The notes beneath the pieces are model-generated. The model was not told the DNA's origin. It saw nothing but the letters and a program-made list of their open reading frames with translations, and ran no database searches. The position numbers and the translations under genes were made by a program. Shown here piece after piece: positions 1-7,520 of a DNA stretch of 33,440 bases. Where the stretch lies: positions 4,610-38,049 of the forward strand of contig JAHFUO010000010.1 of the NCBI GenBank assembly GCA_023265015.1, read 5' to 3'. The first letter of the stretch is position 1. Each line of letters starts with the position of its first letter. Origin of the DNA: Acidobacteriota bacterium (GTDB lineage Bacteria > Acidobacteriota > Vicinamibacteria > Vicinamibacterales > UBA2999).

Positions 1-59
1 AGAAGAATCCCAGCGTGCAGTCCGCCGGGTCCGCCTCCGATGACGGCAACGTCGAGCAT
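1..59 (-). CDS. FAD/NAD(P)-binding oxidoreductase, N-terminal fragment
   Basis: Only the first 19 codons lie in the window; the gene continues past the left edge. The visible N-terminus is a hydrophobic beta strand followed directly by a glycine-rich dinucleotide loop (VAVIGGGPGGLHAG), the Rossmann signature of FAD-dependent oxidoreductases, including geranylgeranyl-reductase and flavin monooxygenase/halogenase types. The ATG is at 59, and a good -10 box lies about 47 nt upstream at 106-111, so it probably has its own promoter and is separate from the polysaccharide operon. The substrate cannot be told from this fragment. Confidence 0.6.
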   Translation of the reverse strand, partial: MLDVAVIGGGPGGLHAGIL

Positions 60-105
60 GTGGGATTGCGCCCTGTCGGGATGATGCGCCGGCGAGGTTG
101 CGTTC

Positions 106-111
106 ATTATA
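106..111 (-). promoter_or_regulatory. Candidate -10 box for the left-edge oxidoreductase
   Basis: On the minus strand this reads TATAAT, a perfect match to the sigma70 -10 consensus, inside the 94-bp gap between the sugar transferase stop and the oxidoreductase start. No convincing -35 hexamer is present 16-18 nt upstream. The call rests on the -10 match and its placement. Confidence 0.4.
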
Positions 112-142
112 GGAGTTTGCTTGCCAGCCGAAGCCTGTGGCG

Positions 143-162
143 AAGGCTGTACGTTACAGCTT
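143..162 (-). terminator. Weak hairpin at the end of the polysaccharide operon
   Basis: An inverted repeat with stems GCTGTA/TACAGC around a 3-nt loop, extended by a G-T and an A-T pair, overlaps the TAA stop of the sugar transferase. It is the only stem-loop at the operon's 3' end. No T-run follows, so a classical intrinsic terminator is not shown; it may only protect the 3' end, or be chance. Confidence 0.25.
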
Positions 163-756
163 CCGCGCGCGAACTTCCCAGCGGCCGCGGAAGGTGATCC
201 AGAAGGACACGGCGACGAGAAACATGTCGAGGCAGAAGCTCGCGTTGCGGACGTAGATCGCGTCGAGACGGAACTTACGGGCGCGGGGGGTGTCGCGGGG
301 GGCGTACACCTGCGAGAGTCCCGTCAGTCCGGGCCGCACCGAATGGCGCGCGGCGTACCCGGGGATCGCATCGAGCCGCACCAGCTCCCCGGCGCCGCGG
401 ACCTCGATTTCTCCCGGCATCAGCGGGCGCGGGCCGACAAAGCTCATGTCGCCGCGGAAGATGTTGTACAGCTGGGGCAGCTCGTCCATGGCCGTGGCGC
501 GGAGCCAACGCCCGACGCGCGTGATGCGCGGATCGTCCTCGTCCGCCTGGCGCGGTGGGAGGCGTGACGCATCGGGCACCATCGAGCGGAACTTCAACGC
601 CCGGAACGTCGAGCCACCGAGCCCTACGCGATCCTGCGCGAACAGGATCGGCCCCCGGTCCTCGAGCGTAATCGCCGCGCCGATCAGGAGCCACAACGGG
701 GCGGACACGACGAGGCCGATCCCGGACACGAGCACGTCGAAGGCGCGCTTCAACAC
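154..756 (-). CDS. Monotopic polyprenyl-phosphate sugar-1-phosphate transferase
   Basis: This 200-residue protein belongs to the bacterial sugar transferase family (PglC/WbaP catalytic domain). It moves a sugar-1-phosphate from a nucleotide sugar to undecaprenyl phosphate at the inner face of the inner membrane, starting the lipid-linked glycan. An N-terminal hydrophobic segment (about residues 10-32, a re-entrant helix in this family) is followed by LKFRSM, by MDELPQLYNIFRGDMSFVGP with the Asp-Glu catalytic dyad, and by VRPGLTGLSQV. It has only the catalytic domain, without the extra membrane helices of full-length WbaP. The start is GTG at 756, overlapping the TGA of the upstream glycosyltransferase, with GGGAGG about 11 nt before it. 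It is the last gene of the operon although it should act first. The transferred sugar cannot be read from sequence. Confidence 0.9.
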   Translation of the reverse strand: MLKRAFDVLVSGIGLVVSAPLWLLIGAAITLEDRGPILFAQDRVGLGGSTFRALKFRSMVPDASRLPPRQADEDDPRITRVGRWLRATAMDELPQLYNIFRGDMSFVGPRPLMPGEIEVRGAGELVRLDAIPGYAARHSVRPGLTGLSQVYAPRDTPRARKFRLDAIYVRNASFCLDMFLVAVSFWITFRGRWEVRARKL

Positions 757-1958
757 CGGGCGGCCACCTCCCTCAGCACCGCCTCGTACGCCCCCACCTG
801 GCGGGGCCGATCGAACTGCATCGCGGCATCCCGCGCGCGACCGCCCATCTCGTTCGCGCGATCGGGATTGGCCGCCAGATCCACGACGCGCGCCCTCAAC
901 GCAGACGCGTCACCCGGGCCCACGACGAACCCGCAGCCCGCCTGCCGGACGATCTGCGCCGCCTCGCAGTCGGGATCAACGGCCGCGATGCAGGGGCGGC
1001 CCGATGCCAGGACGCTGTAGGTTTTGCTGGGCACGACGACGCCGGAGAGACCGCGCCGCAGCGAGATGAGCGACACGTCTGCCGTCGCGTATGACTCGTT
1101 CATCGCCTCTCGCGGCTGATACGGCAGAAAGAGGACGTTGCGCAGGTCGCGCAGCGAGGCGAGCTCCTGCAGATCCTTTTTCTTCGCGCCGTCCCCGACG
1201 AGCACGAACACGATGTCCTCGCGGTCGCGCAGTTGCTCCGCCGCGTGGAGCATGATCTCCAGATTCTGCGACAGGCCAATGTTGCCGGCATGGAGCACGA
1301 CGAAGCGATCGACGAGGCCGTGCTGCCTCGCGAACGCGTTGTCGCGGGGCCCCGGCGTGACCGCGCTGCAGTCCGCCCAGTTATGAATCACCATCACCTT
1401 CGACGGATCGGCGCCCTTCCCCTCGACGAGCCGCCGCTTCATGGTCTCGCCCAGCGCGATGATCCGGTCCGCCTTGCGCACGAGGAACCGGTTCACGCTC
1501 GCCAGCGCGTCGTTCACGGCGCCGCTCTGGAAATCCTCCACGACCACGGCGACCTCGGGAAAGATGTCCTCGCAGAGAAATACGAACGGCGCACGGGCCC
1601 GGGCGGCCGCGGCAAGCGCCGCCAGCCCGATGATCGGTGGATCCGTCAGCGCGACGACGACGTCGGGACGGCGGACGCGCTGGCCTTTGAGCACGGCGGA
1701 CGCGAAGTACGTGACGTAATTGGTCGCGCGGCCCGCGAAGCTTCGTGGATCGAGCGTCGACCCGGCTGCCCTGATGATCTGCACGCCGTGCCGCCACTCC
1801 GAGGCGGGCACCTGGGCATCGGAGCGCAACGGGTAGCCGGTGACGACCGTGACGTCCCAGCCGTGCAGATGAACCAGATCCTCAGCGAGCTCAGTGAGCA
1901 ACTGGCCGGTCGCGCCGAGGTCAGGCCAGTAGGAGCGATTGAAGAAGCAGACGTGCAT
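750..1958 (-). CDS. GT4 glycosyltransferase, WbuB-like
   Basis: This 402-residue protein has the GT-B layout of family 4. Its N-terminal acceptor domain begins MHVCFFNRSYWPDLGATGQ and its C-terminal domain contains VLHAGNIG followed by GLSGVVVPSKTYSVLASGRP, a segment typical of the WbuB group. It should be a cytoplasmic enzyme adding one sugar to the lipid-linked oligosaccharide. The ATG at 1958 lies 3 bp after the carbamoyltransferase stop. That stop sits in a heptameric DNA repeat, so the ribosome reaches this start just after crossing the repeat. The final cysteine codon runs into the TGA that overlaps the next gene's GTG. Donor and acceptor are unknown. Confidence 0.87.
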   Translation of the reverse strand: MHVCFFNRSYWPDLGATGQLLTELAEDLVHLHGWDVTVVTGYPLRSDAQVPASEWRHGVQIIRAAGSTLDPRSFAGRATNYVTYFASAVLKGQRVRRPDVVVALTDPPIIGLAALAAAARARAPFVFLCEDIFPEVAVVVEDFQSGAVNDALASVNRFLVRKADRIIALGETMKRRLVEGKGADPSKVMVIHNWADCSAVTPGPRDNAFARQHGLVDRFVVLHAGNIGLSQNLEIMLHAAEQLRDREDIVFVLVGDGAKKKDLQELASLRDLRNVLFLPYQPREAMNESYATADVSLISLRRGLSGVVVPSKTYSVLASGRPCIAAVDPDCEAAQIVRQAGCGFVVGPGDASALRARVVDLAANPDRANEMGGRARDAAMQFDRPRQVGAYEAVLREVAARC

Positions 1959-1961
1959 GCG

Positions 1962-3776
1962 TCAGCGGGCAGCGGGCAGCTGCTGCCGGCTGCCCGCTGC
2001 CGGCTGCCCGCTGCCCGCTGCCGGCTGCCGGCTTTTCTCGAGCACGTGCGAGCCCATCACGAGCACGTCCATGTCGGTACGCAGGAAGCAGTCGAGCGCC
2101 TCGCCGGGCGCCAGTACGATCGGCTCGTTCTCGTTGAACGACGTGTTGAGCAGGATCGGCACGCCCGTCTTCCGCCCGAACGCGGTGATCAAGGCCCAGT
2201 ACCGCGGGTTCGTCTCCCGACTGACGGTCTGGAGTCGGCCGGATCCATCGACGTGCGTCACAGCCGGGATGGCGTCGCGCTTCTCGGGCCGCACCGGATA
2301 CACCTGGATCATGAACGGGTCGGGCACCGCGCCCACGAAGTACTCATCGAGCGCCTCGACGGCCACCGACGGCGCGAACGGCCTGAACTTCTCGCGGAAC
2401 TTGATCCGCACGTTGATGATGTCGCGCATGTCGCGGCGGCGCGGATCCGCAAGGATGCTCCGGTTGCCCAGCGCGCGCGCCCCCCATTCCATCCGCCCCT
2501 GGAACCAGCCGACGACCTGTCCCGCGGCAATGCGCGACGCCGTCCATTCGCACAGGTCGGACTCGTTGGAGATCCGCGAGCGCGCGCAGCGCGTCGACGC
2601 CACGTCCGCGGCGCGGGCGTCGATCGCCGCGGCGATCGCCTGGTCATCGAACTGCGGGCCCCAGTATCCGTGGCGCATCTGGAACCTGCGCTCGCCGCCG
2701 CCGTGATGCCAGACGTGGAGCGCCGCGCCGAGCGCGGTGCCGTTGTCGCCCGCAGCCGGTTGAATGTAGACGTCGGTGAATGGCGTCTCGGCGCGGATCT
2801 TTCCGTTGGCGACGCTGTTCATCGCGCACCCGCCGGCCAGGCACAGCCGCGGATTGCGGACGCGGGCGTGCAGCGCCCGCAGCACCATGAACGCCGCCTC
2901 CTCGTACGCGCGCTGCAGCGACGCCGCGATCGCCTCGTGGCGGGCGTCGAGCGGCTCCTGCGGCCGCCGCGCGGGGCCGAGCAGCTCCGCAAGCTTTGGC
3001 GTGAACACCGGCCCGATCTCCGGCTCGCCATCCGCCCACGTCATCGTCATTCCACCCGACCAGTGCGTGAAGTACGACAAGTCGAGTCGAAGCTGTCCCG
3101 TGCTGTCGACGGCGACGAGCTGCCTGATCCGATCGGTGAAGGCGGGCTCGCCGTACGGCGCGAGTCCCATCACCTTGAACTCGTCGCCGTACTTCGGGAA
3201 CCCGAGGAACTGCGTGAGCGCCAGGTACAGCAGGCCGAGGGAATGCGGAAAGAAGACGCGCTGCTCGATGGCCACGCGCGTGCCGCGTCCCACACCGCTT
3301 GACGTGCTCACGAAATCGCCGAACCCGTCGATCGCGCAGACCGCCGCATCCTCGAACGGGCCGGCGAAGTAGCTGCTCGCAAGGTGCGCCGCGTGGTGTT
3401 CCACGTAGTGCATCCGTCCGGACACGCGCGACTGCTCGAGTCCGACCGATTCCGCCAGCGTGCGCGCGATGTGCCCGACCGACCTTGCATTCGCGGCCCG
3501 ATCCCGGATCAACGACGGACTCGGCCGGTGACGCAGCGCGAACAGCCCCTTCCGCCAGAGATGGGCCCTTGGATTGCGCGACACGGCAAAGGCGTCCACA
3601 TCCCCGGCGTCGACACCGCCCATGGCGAGGCACGCGCGGATCGCCTCGCGCGGAAAGCCGGCGTAATGCTTCACGCGCCGGAAGCGCTCCTCTTCAACCG
3701 CGGCAACGAGCTCGCCGTCACGCAGCAGCACGGCAGACACATCGCCGTGATACGCGTTGATGCCGAGAATCAACAT
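1962..3776 (-). CDS. NodU/CmcH-family O-carbamoyltransferase
   Basis: This 604-residue protein matches the NodU family in length and layout. The N-terminal Kae1/TsaD-like domain starts LILGINAYHGDVSAV and carries a His-rich metal site HHAAH at about residues 127-131. A second motif, CLAGGCAMNSVANG, follows, and the C-terminal domain contains LLNTSFNENEPIV. Family members use carbamoyl phosphate and ATP to carbamoylate sugar hydroxyls, so this is probably a decoration enzyme of the polysaccharide. I chose ATG at 3776 because GGAG lies 5 nt before it; a GTG two codons earlier is possible. The last roughly 23 residues (repeats of QPAAGSG/R) look non-native: they translate a 7-bp DNA repeat, and the true domain seems to end near HVLEK. 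Confidence 0.92.
   Translation of the reverse strand: MLILGINAYHGDVSAVLLRDGELVAAVEEERFRRVKHYAGFPREAIRACLAMGGVDAGDVDAFAVSRNPRAHLWRKGLFALRHRPSPSLIRDRAANARSVGHIARTLAESVGLEQSRVSGRMHYVEHHAAHLASSYFAGPFEDAAVCAIDGFGDFVSTSSGVGRGTRVAIEQRVFFPHSLGLLYLALTQFLGFPKYGDEFKVMGLAPYGEPAFTDRIRQLVAVDSTGQLRLDLSYFTHWSGGMTMTWADGEPEIGPVFTPKLAELLGPARRPQEPLDARHEAIAASLQRAYEEAAFMVLRALHARVRNPRLCLAGGCAMNSVANGKIRAETPFTDVYIQPAAGDNGTALGAALHVWHHGGGERRFQMRHGYWGPQFDDQAIAAAIDARAADVASTRCARSRISNESDLCEWTASRIAAGQVVGWFQGRMEWGARALGNRSILADPRRRDMRDIINVRIKFREKFRPFAPSVAVEALDEYFVGAVPDPFMIQVYPVRPEKRDAIPAVTHVDGSGRLQTVSRETNPRYWALITAFGRKTGVPILLNTSFNENEPIVLAPGEALDCFLRTDMDVLVMGSHVLEKSRQPAAGSGQPAAGSRQQLPAAR
1963..2031. repeat. Heptanucleotide tandem repeat with inverted units
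   Basis: Seven consecutive 7-bp units of CTGCC(C/G)G run from 1983 to 2031 on the plus strand. They are preceded at 1963-1976 by two units in opposite orientation (CAGCGGG), with CAGCTG between the arms. Three units make 21 bp, so the array is translated in frame as a 7-residue protein repeat at the end of the carbamoyltransferase, whose TGA (1962-1964) lies at its edge. A short perfect array like this is prone to copy-number change. Confidence 0.9.
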
Positions 3777-4840
3777 GGCCACTCCAGCAACGCGGAGACG
3801 CGCGCGGCCAGGGCGGCGGGGCTGAACTCATCGCGGACGCGGGCGGCAGCTGCCGCGGCCATCCGCGCTCTCAGCGACTGGTCCGTCAGGAGCCGCACGA
3901 GGGCGTCGAGCAGCGCCTCGCGGTTCCCGGCATCAACGATGACGCCGTCGGCGCCGTCGTTGATGATTTCCTCGGGGGCGCCGTGCGCCGCGATGCAGGG
4001 CGTCGACGCGGCCATGGCCTCGAGATACACGAGGCCGAACCCCTCGTCCGTGCTGGGCATGACGAAGCAGGCGGCGTCGCGATACAGAGCAGCCAGGTGC
4101 GAGTCGCCGATCCGCCCGACGAACGCGATGCCGTCGGGACACAGGTGCGAGGCCTTCCGCCGCAACCGGTCGGCATCGTCGCCGTCACCGGCGATCACGA
4201 GCCGCGCGCCGGGGACCGCCTGGCGCACCCGCGGCCACAGCTCGATGAGCGAATCGTGCCCTTTGTACCGTTCGCTCGCGCTCATCCGGGCGACGATGAG
4301 CGCGTACCGCTCCGCGAGGCGCTCGTTCGATGAGTGGGCCATCATCGGCGCGCCTGGGCGGCAGATGGCGATCGGAATATCCCGCAGATCGGGGTTCCCA
4401 CGGCGGAATCGGTCGGCCGTGTGCGTCGAGATCGCCGCCACTTTCCACGCGCGGCGAAGCGCCGCCCGCTCGAGAAGCCGCAGCGGCTTCCATGCTTCAA
4501 TGCCCATCAGGATGACCACGAGCCGCGCGCCGCGCCAGACGAGCGGCAGCGCCACCGGCAGCAACTGCAGGTGCATCACCACGACGAGCGTGTTGGTCGC
4601 GGGCGCGGTCGCCTCGCGCAGCGCGAACGACGCGAATCGCAGCCGGCGGCCATGCGCCGTACGAAATCCGGCCGCAACGCCCGCGAGCGCGTCCGGTCGC
4701 GTCCGGTCGTCCAGCGACCACACGTCGATCGCGGCGACGTCGCGCCCGGCTCGCGATTCCAGGACGCGCACCCACTGGCGCGTCATCTCGGAGATGCCGT
4801 CGCGGCCGCCCATAATCGGCGTGAGCACGATCACATGCAT
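3770..4840 (-). CDS. GT4 glycosyltransferase
   Basis: I read a 356-residue family 4 glycosyltransferase beginning MHVIVLTPIMGG at the ATG at 4840. The open frame continues 39 codons upstream, but that extension only translates the 24-bp DNA repeat at 4871-4927 and is unlikely to be protein. The C-terminal nucleotide-sugar domain shows ALIVARMSASERYKGHD, LVIAGDGDD and the E-x7-E motif in STDEGFGLVYLEAMAASTP. The stop overlaps the carbamoyltransferase start by 7 bp, which suggests translational coupling. It should act in the cytoplasm on the lipid-linked glycan; the sugar specificity is unknown. Confidence 0.87.
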   Translation of the reverse strand: MHVIVLTPIMGGRDGISEMTRQWVRVLESRAGRDVAAIDVWSLDDRTRPDALAGVAAGFRTAHGRRLRFASFALREATAPATNTLVVVMHLQLLPVALPLVWRGARLVVILMGIEAWKPLRLLERAALRRAWKVAAISTHTADRFRRGNPDLRDIPIAICRPGAPMMAHSSNERLAERYALIVARMSASERYKGHDSLIELWPRVRQAVPGARLVIAGDGDDADRLRRKASHLCPDGIAFVGRIGDSHLAALYRDAACFVMPSTDEGFGLVYLEAMAASTPCIAAHGAPEEIINDGADGVIVDAGNREALLDALVRLLTDQSLRARMAAAAAARVRDEFSPAALAARVSALLEWPC

Positions 4841-4870
4841 CGCGGGCGTCGCCGCGGCGCGCGCCGTCGA

Positions 4871-4927
4871 GTCGAGGGGCCTGCCCCGCGCGGAGTCGAG
4901 GGGCCTGCCCCGAGCGGAGTCGAGGGG
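4871..4927. repeat. 24-bp tandem repeat between two glycosyltransferase genes
   Basis: Two full units (4871-4894 and 4895-4918) differ at one base, and a partial third (GTCGAGGGG) ends at 4927, two bases before the TGA of the neighbouring gene. Each unit holds the short inverted repeat GGGGC-CT-GCCCC. The array fills most of the 88-bp gap between the glycosyltransferase genes and leaves a frame open through it (PLDSARGR repeated). Confidence 0.9.
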
Positions 4928-4928
4928 A

Positions 4929-6110
4929 TCAACCAACGCTGACTGTGCCTGCGGCAATGGTGTCGTACTCGTCGATCAGCGCCGACGCGGCGTGCGACCA
5001 GCTGAATTGACGTGCAATCAACGCGCGGCCGCGGCGGCCCATGTCCTGCGCGGCCTGCTCGTCATCGAGCACAGACATCAGCGCGTCGGCGATCGCGTCG
5101 GCCGTCTGATCGACCCAGAAACCCGCGCCGTGGGACTCGATTTCCGGCCACGGGCAGGTCCGCGTCACAACGACGGGTCTGGCAGCCGCCATCGCCTCGG
5201 CGACGCTCATCCCGAAGCTTTCGGAGTCCGAGCACAGCACGAGCACGCAGGCGGCGTCGAGGAGCTGCCGCTTTCCGGCATCGTCCACGCGGCCGGTCCA
5301 CGTGACCGACGAACCGAACGCATCGAACAATCCCGCGATTCGGGCCCGGTAGCCTTCCTCGTCAGGCCCCGCGATGACGAGGTGCGCATCAGGATGCCGC
5401 TCGCGCACGCGCGCGAACGCCGCCGCCAGAAGATCGAGTCGCTTGAGGGGATGGATTCGCCCGAGGAACAGGACGAGCGGCGACGTCGGAGGAAGAGTGA
5501 ACCGCTGCCGCGCCTGCTGCGAATCGCCGGCGCCCCCGGACGGCAGCTCGACGCCGTTCGGCACATACACGGTGCGAGCCGCGCCCCAGCGCTTCGCGAG
5601 GTCGTCGAATTCCGGGCGCGAGGTCGCGTGAAGCCGCGCGGCCCCTTGAATGACGCGCCGGTCGGCTATGAGATAGGCCACGCGCTTGCGCCACGCGTCG
5701 TGCGCGAGCGCCGCAGGAGAGAGCATGCCGCGCGGCGACAGGACGTACGGACGTCCTGCGCGTCGTGCCGCCGCCGCCGCGCTCCAGACCGTGGCGTTCC
5801 ACAAGCCATGAATGTGAAGGACGTCCGCGTCCCGCAGCGCTTCGGCGACCGCGTGACCAAGAGCAGGTGCGCGGAAGATTGAGCGCGGCCACGCGAGCGC
5901 GCAGTAACGAACCGGGATGCCCTCGTACTCGCGGCGGACAACGACGCTGCCGGGCAGCTCGGCGTCGCCGTTCGCGGTCGTCGTGATGACGCGGAGGTCG
6001 ATGCCCGCGTCTCGCTGCGCGCGGCAGAGGCCGAGAATGCTGCGCGGCGGACCGCCGTACACGAATGCAGGCGCAAAGTACGCGCAGACGTGAACGACGC
6101 GAAGCCTCAC
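4929..6110 (-). CDS. GT4 glycosyltransferase
   Basis: This 393-residue GT-B enzyme begins RLRVVHVCAYFAPAFVYGGP, the N-terminal fold of family 4, with the usual Gly-rich loop. The C-terminal half has VLFLGRIHPLKRLDLL, HLVIAGPDEEG and the motif SDSESFGMSVAEAMAAARPVV, with the two glutamates that bind the nucleotide sugar. The start codon is GTG at 6110, directly abutting the TGA of the Wzy-like gene (TGAGTG), so it may depend on coupled translation; no clear ribosome-binding site is seen. It ends at the edge of the 24-bp repeat. The sugar it transfers is unknown. Confidence 0.87.
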   Translation of the reverse strand: MRLRVVHVCAYFAPAFVYGGPPRSILGLCRAQRDAGIDLRVITTTANGDAELPGSVVVRREYEGIPVRYCALAWPRSIFRAPALGHAVAEALRDADVLHIHGLWNATVWSAAAAARRAGRPYVLSPRGMLSPAALAHDAWRKRVAYLIADRRVIQGAARLHATSRPEFDDLAKRWGAARTVYVPNGVELPSGGAGDSQQARQRFTLPPTSPLVLFLGRIHPLKRLDLLAAAFARVRERHPDAHLVIAGPDEEGYRARIAGLFDAFGSSVTWTGRVDDAGKRQLLDAACVLVLCSDSESFGMSVAEAMAAARPVVVTRTCPWPEIESHGAGFWVDQTADAIADALMSVLDDEQAAQDMGRRGRALIARQFSWSHAASALIDEYDTIAAGTVSVG

Positions 6111-7520
6111 TCAGCGGGTGGCATCGAGGAGTCGATCGGCCATGGCGGTCGCGGCGTTCTGCGCCCGGCGCATCAGCAGAAATTGATCGAGGAGGTACGT
6201 GAGGCCGCCGAGGTACACGAATACGGTCACCGTCAACCCCAGCGTCTTCACCCACGATCGCTCGAAGATGTACAGGATGAGCCAGAACATCACCGTGGTG
6301 AGCGCAATCGCCAGCTCGCGATGGCTGATGATCGACAGCCAGATCTTGTAGCACATGCCGAGGAGGAACCCGAAGATCAGGATCGGAATGAACATCCACG
6401 GCAGGCCGTAGTCGACATACGCTTCGGCGGCGTACCCAAATGCGATACTCGTGTTCTGCTGCTCTCCGGCGACGTACAGCCCGGCGTACTTCCGCACCAT
6501 TTCGCTGTCCGATATCAGGTCCGCCTTGTCCGGATAGAGAAAACGAGGGGAGATGAGATGGGTGAGCGCGTCCCTCATGATCTGCCCATCGGTGTGCGGG
6601 ACCACGAGCGGCACGCGCTGGAGAGCCAGCGCAGGGTAATAAATGGCCCACAACCGATCGATCAGCACCGTGACGGAGCCGCTGTAGCTGCCGGCGTTCT
6701 GCGACAGCACGCCCGTCGAGAGCGTGCGCGCGCGATCGAAACGCTCGACGCGCGTGGCCGTGACGATCTCGTCGTCCATTTCCTGGCGCAGCTGACCGCG
6801 CACCGAGATCCAGACCAGGCTCGACATGCTGAGCACGAACAAGAGCACGGCGCCAAATGCCCAGAAACGCACGTCGCGCCGATCGAAGATCTCGAACACC
6901 GCAATCGCCGCCATCAACAGCGGCTCACGGAACCCGGCGAAGTACCCGGTGAACCCCAGGCCGACCTCGATGCCCATCAGGATGGCGAGCTTGCGCCACT
7001 GGAATTCCGGATTCGTAAAGCGGCGCGCGAGCAGGAAGACCAGCGCCAGGTGGGAGTACGTAATCGCGATAATCGCCTGCGTGAATGACGGGTACTGCCA
7101 CGCGATCTCCTGGATGACACCGGTCAGCAGAAGAGACGAGCCGTACGCGGCATACAGAAGGTTGCCCGAGAACGCAATCCGTGGCGCACCTGCCGGGATG
7201 GTCCAGTTCTGTCGCTGTGCCACCCTGATGCCGTACCACAGCGACACGGTAAAGCACGTCACGCAGCCGAGGCCGATGAGCACCATCGGCCGCCAGTTGG
7301 AGTCGAGCATCGCATCCATCTGCACGCCGGTGAGCGCGGTGTAGAAGATGCCGATCGTGACCTGCATCCACTGGTACGTCAGCGCAAGGGCCAGCACCGG
7401 TGGACCTTCATCGGGGGTCAGCAGCTCCCAGACGAGGAGGAGGACCGCAACCGCGACGCCGGCGACCCACTCATCCGTCCAGTACCAGGTCCCGACGATG
7501 AGCGCCGCGCGAATCAGCAT
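6111..7520 (-). CDS. Wzy-like O-antigen/repeat-unit polymerase, multispanning membrane protein
   Basis: This 469-residue protein is mostly hydrophobic helices (roughly 10-12 likely spans) with a longer polar stretch at about residues 245-330, between DRARTLSTGVLSQNAGS and KADLISDSEMVRKYAG. It ends with paired spans beginning EAYVDYGLPWMFIPILIFGFLLG. Length, helix count and the late periplasmic loop match oligosaccharide repeat-unit polymerases (Wzy) and related EpsG/ligase-like proteins. These have little sequence conservation, so the call rests on topology and context. Its ATG overlaps the stop of the amidotransferase-like gene by 7 bp. If it is a true polymerase, its presence beside an ABC exporter is unusual. 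An O-antigen ligase role is the main alternative. Confidence 0.7.
   Translation of the reverse strand: MLIRAALIVGTWYWTDEWVAGVAVAVLLLVWELLTPDEGPPVLALALTYQWMQVTIGIFYTALTGVQMDAMLDSNWRPMVLIGLGCVTCFTVSLWYGIRVAQRQNWTIPAGAPRIAFSGNLLYAAYGSSLLLTGVIQEIAWQYPSFTQAIIAITYSHLALVFLLARRFTNPEFQWRKLAILMGIEVGLGFTGYFAGFREPLLMAAIAVFEIFDRRDVRFWAFGAVLLFVLSMSSLVWISVRGQLRQEMDDEIVTATRVERFDRARTLSTGVLSQNAGSYSGSVTVLIDRLWAIYYPALALQRVPLVVPHTDGQIMRDALTHLISPRFLYPDKADLISDSEMVRKYAGLYVAGEQQNTSIAFGYAAEAYVDYGLPWMFIPILIFGFLLGMCYKIWLSIISHRELAIALTTVMFWLILYIFERSWVKTLGLTVTVFVYLGGLTYLLDQFLLMRRAQNAATAMADRLLDATR

Noticed and set aside
1963-2031. CRISPR array
   Set aside because: The units are 7 bp and contiguous, with no spacers and no cas genes anywhere in the window.
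1233-3302. 689-codon open frame on the plus strand
   Set aside because: It runs antisense to the WbuB-like glycosyltransferase and the carbamoyltransferase, has no recognisable motifs and is Arg/Ala/His-rich, as expected from the reverse strand of GC-rich coding DNA.
4841-4957. 39-residue N-terminal extension of the glycosyltransferase at 3770
   Set aside because: It is the translated 24-bp repeat and reaches into the neighbouring gene; the family N-terminus starts at the ATG at 4840.
3384-5882. 832-codon open frame on the plus strand
   Set aside because: It is antisense to three well-supported genes; part of its low-complexity sequence is the 24-bp repeat read in reverse.
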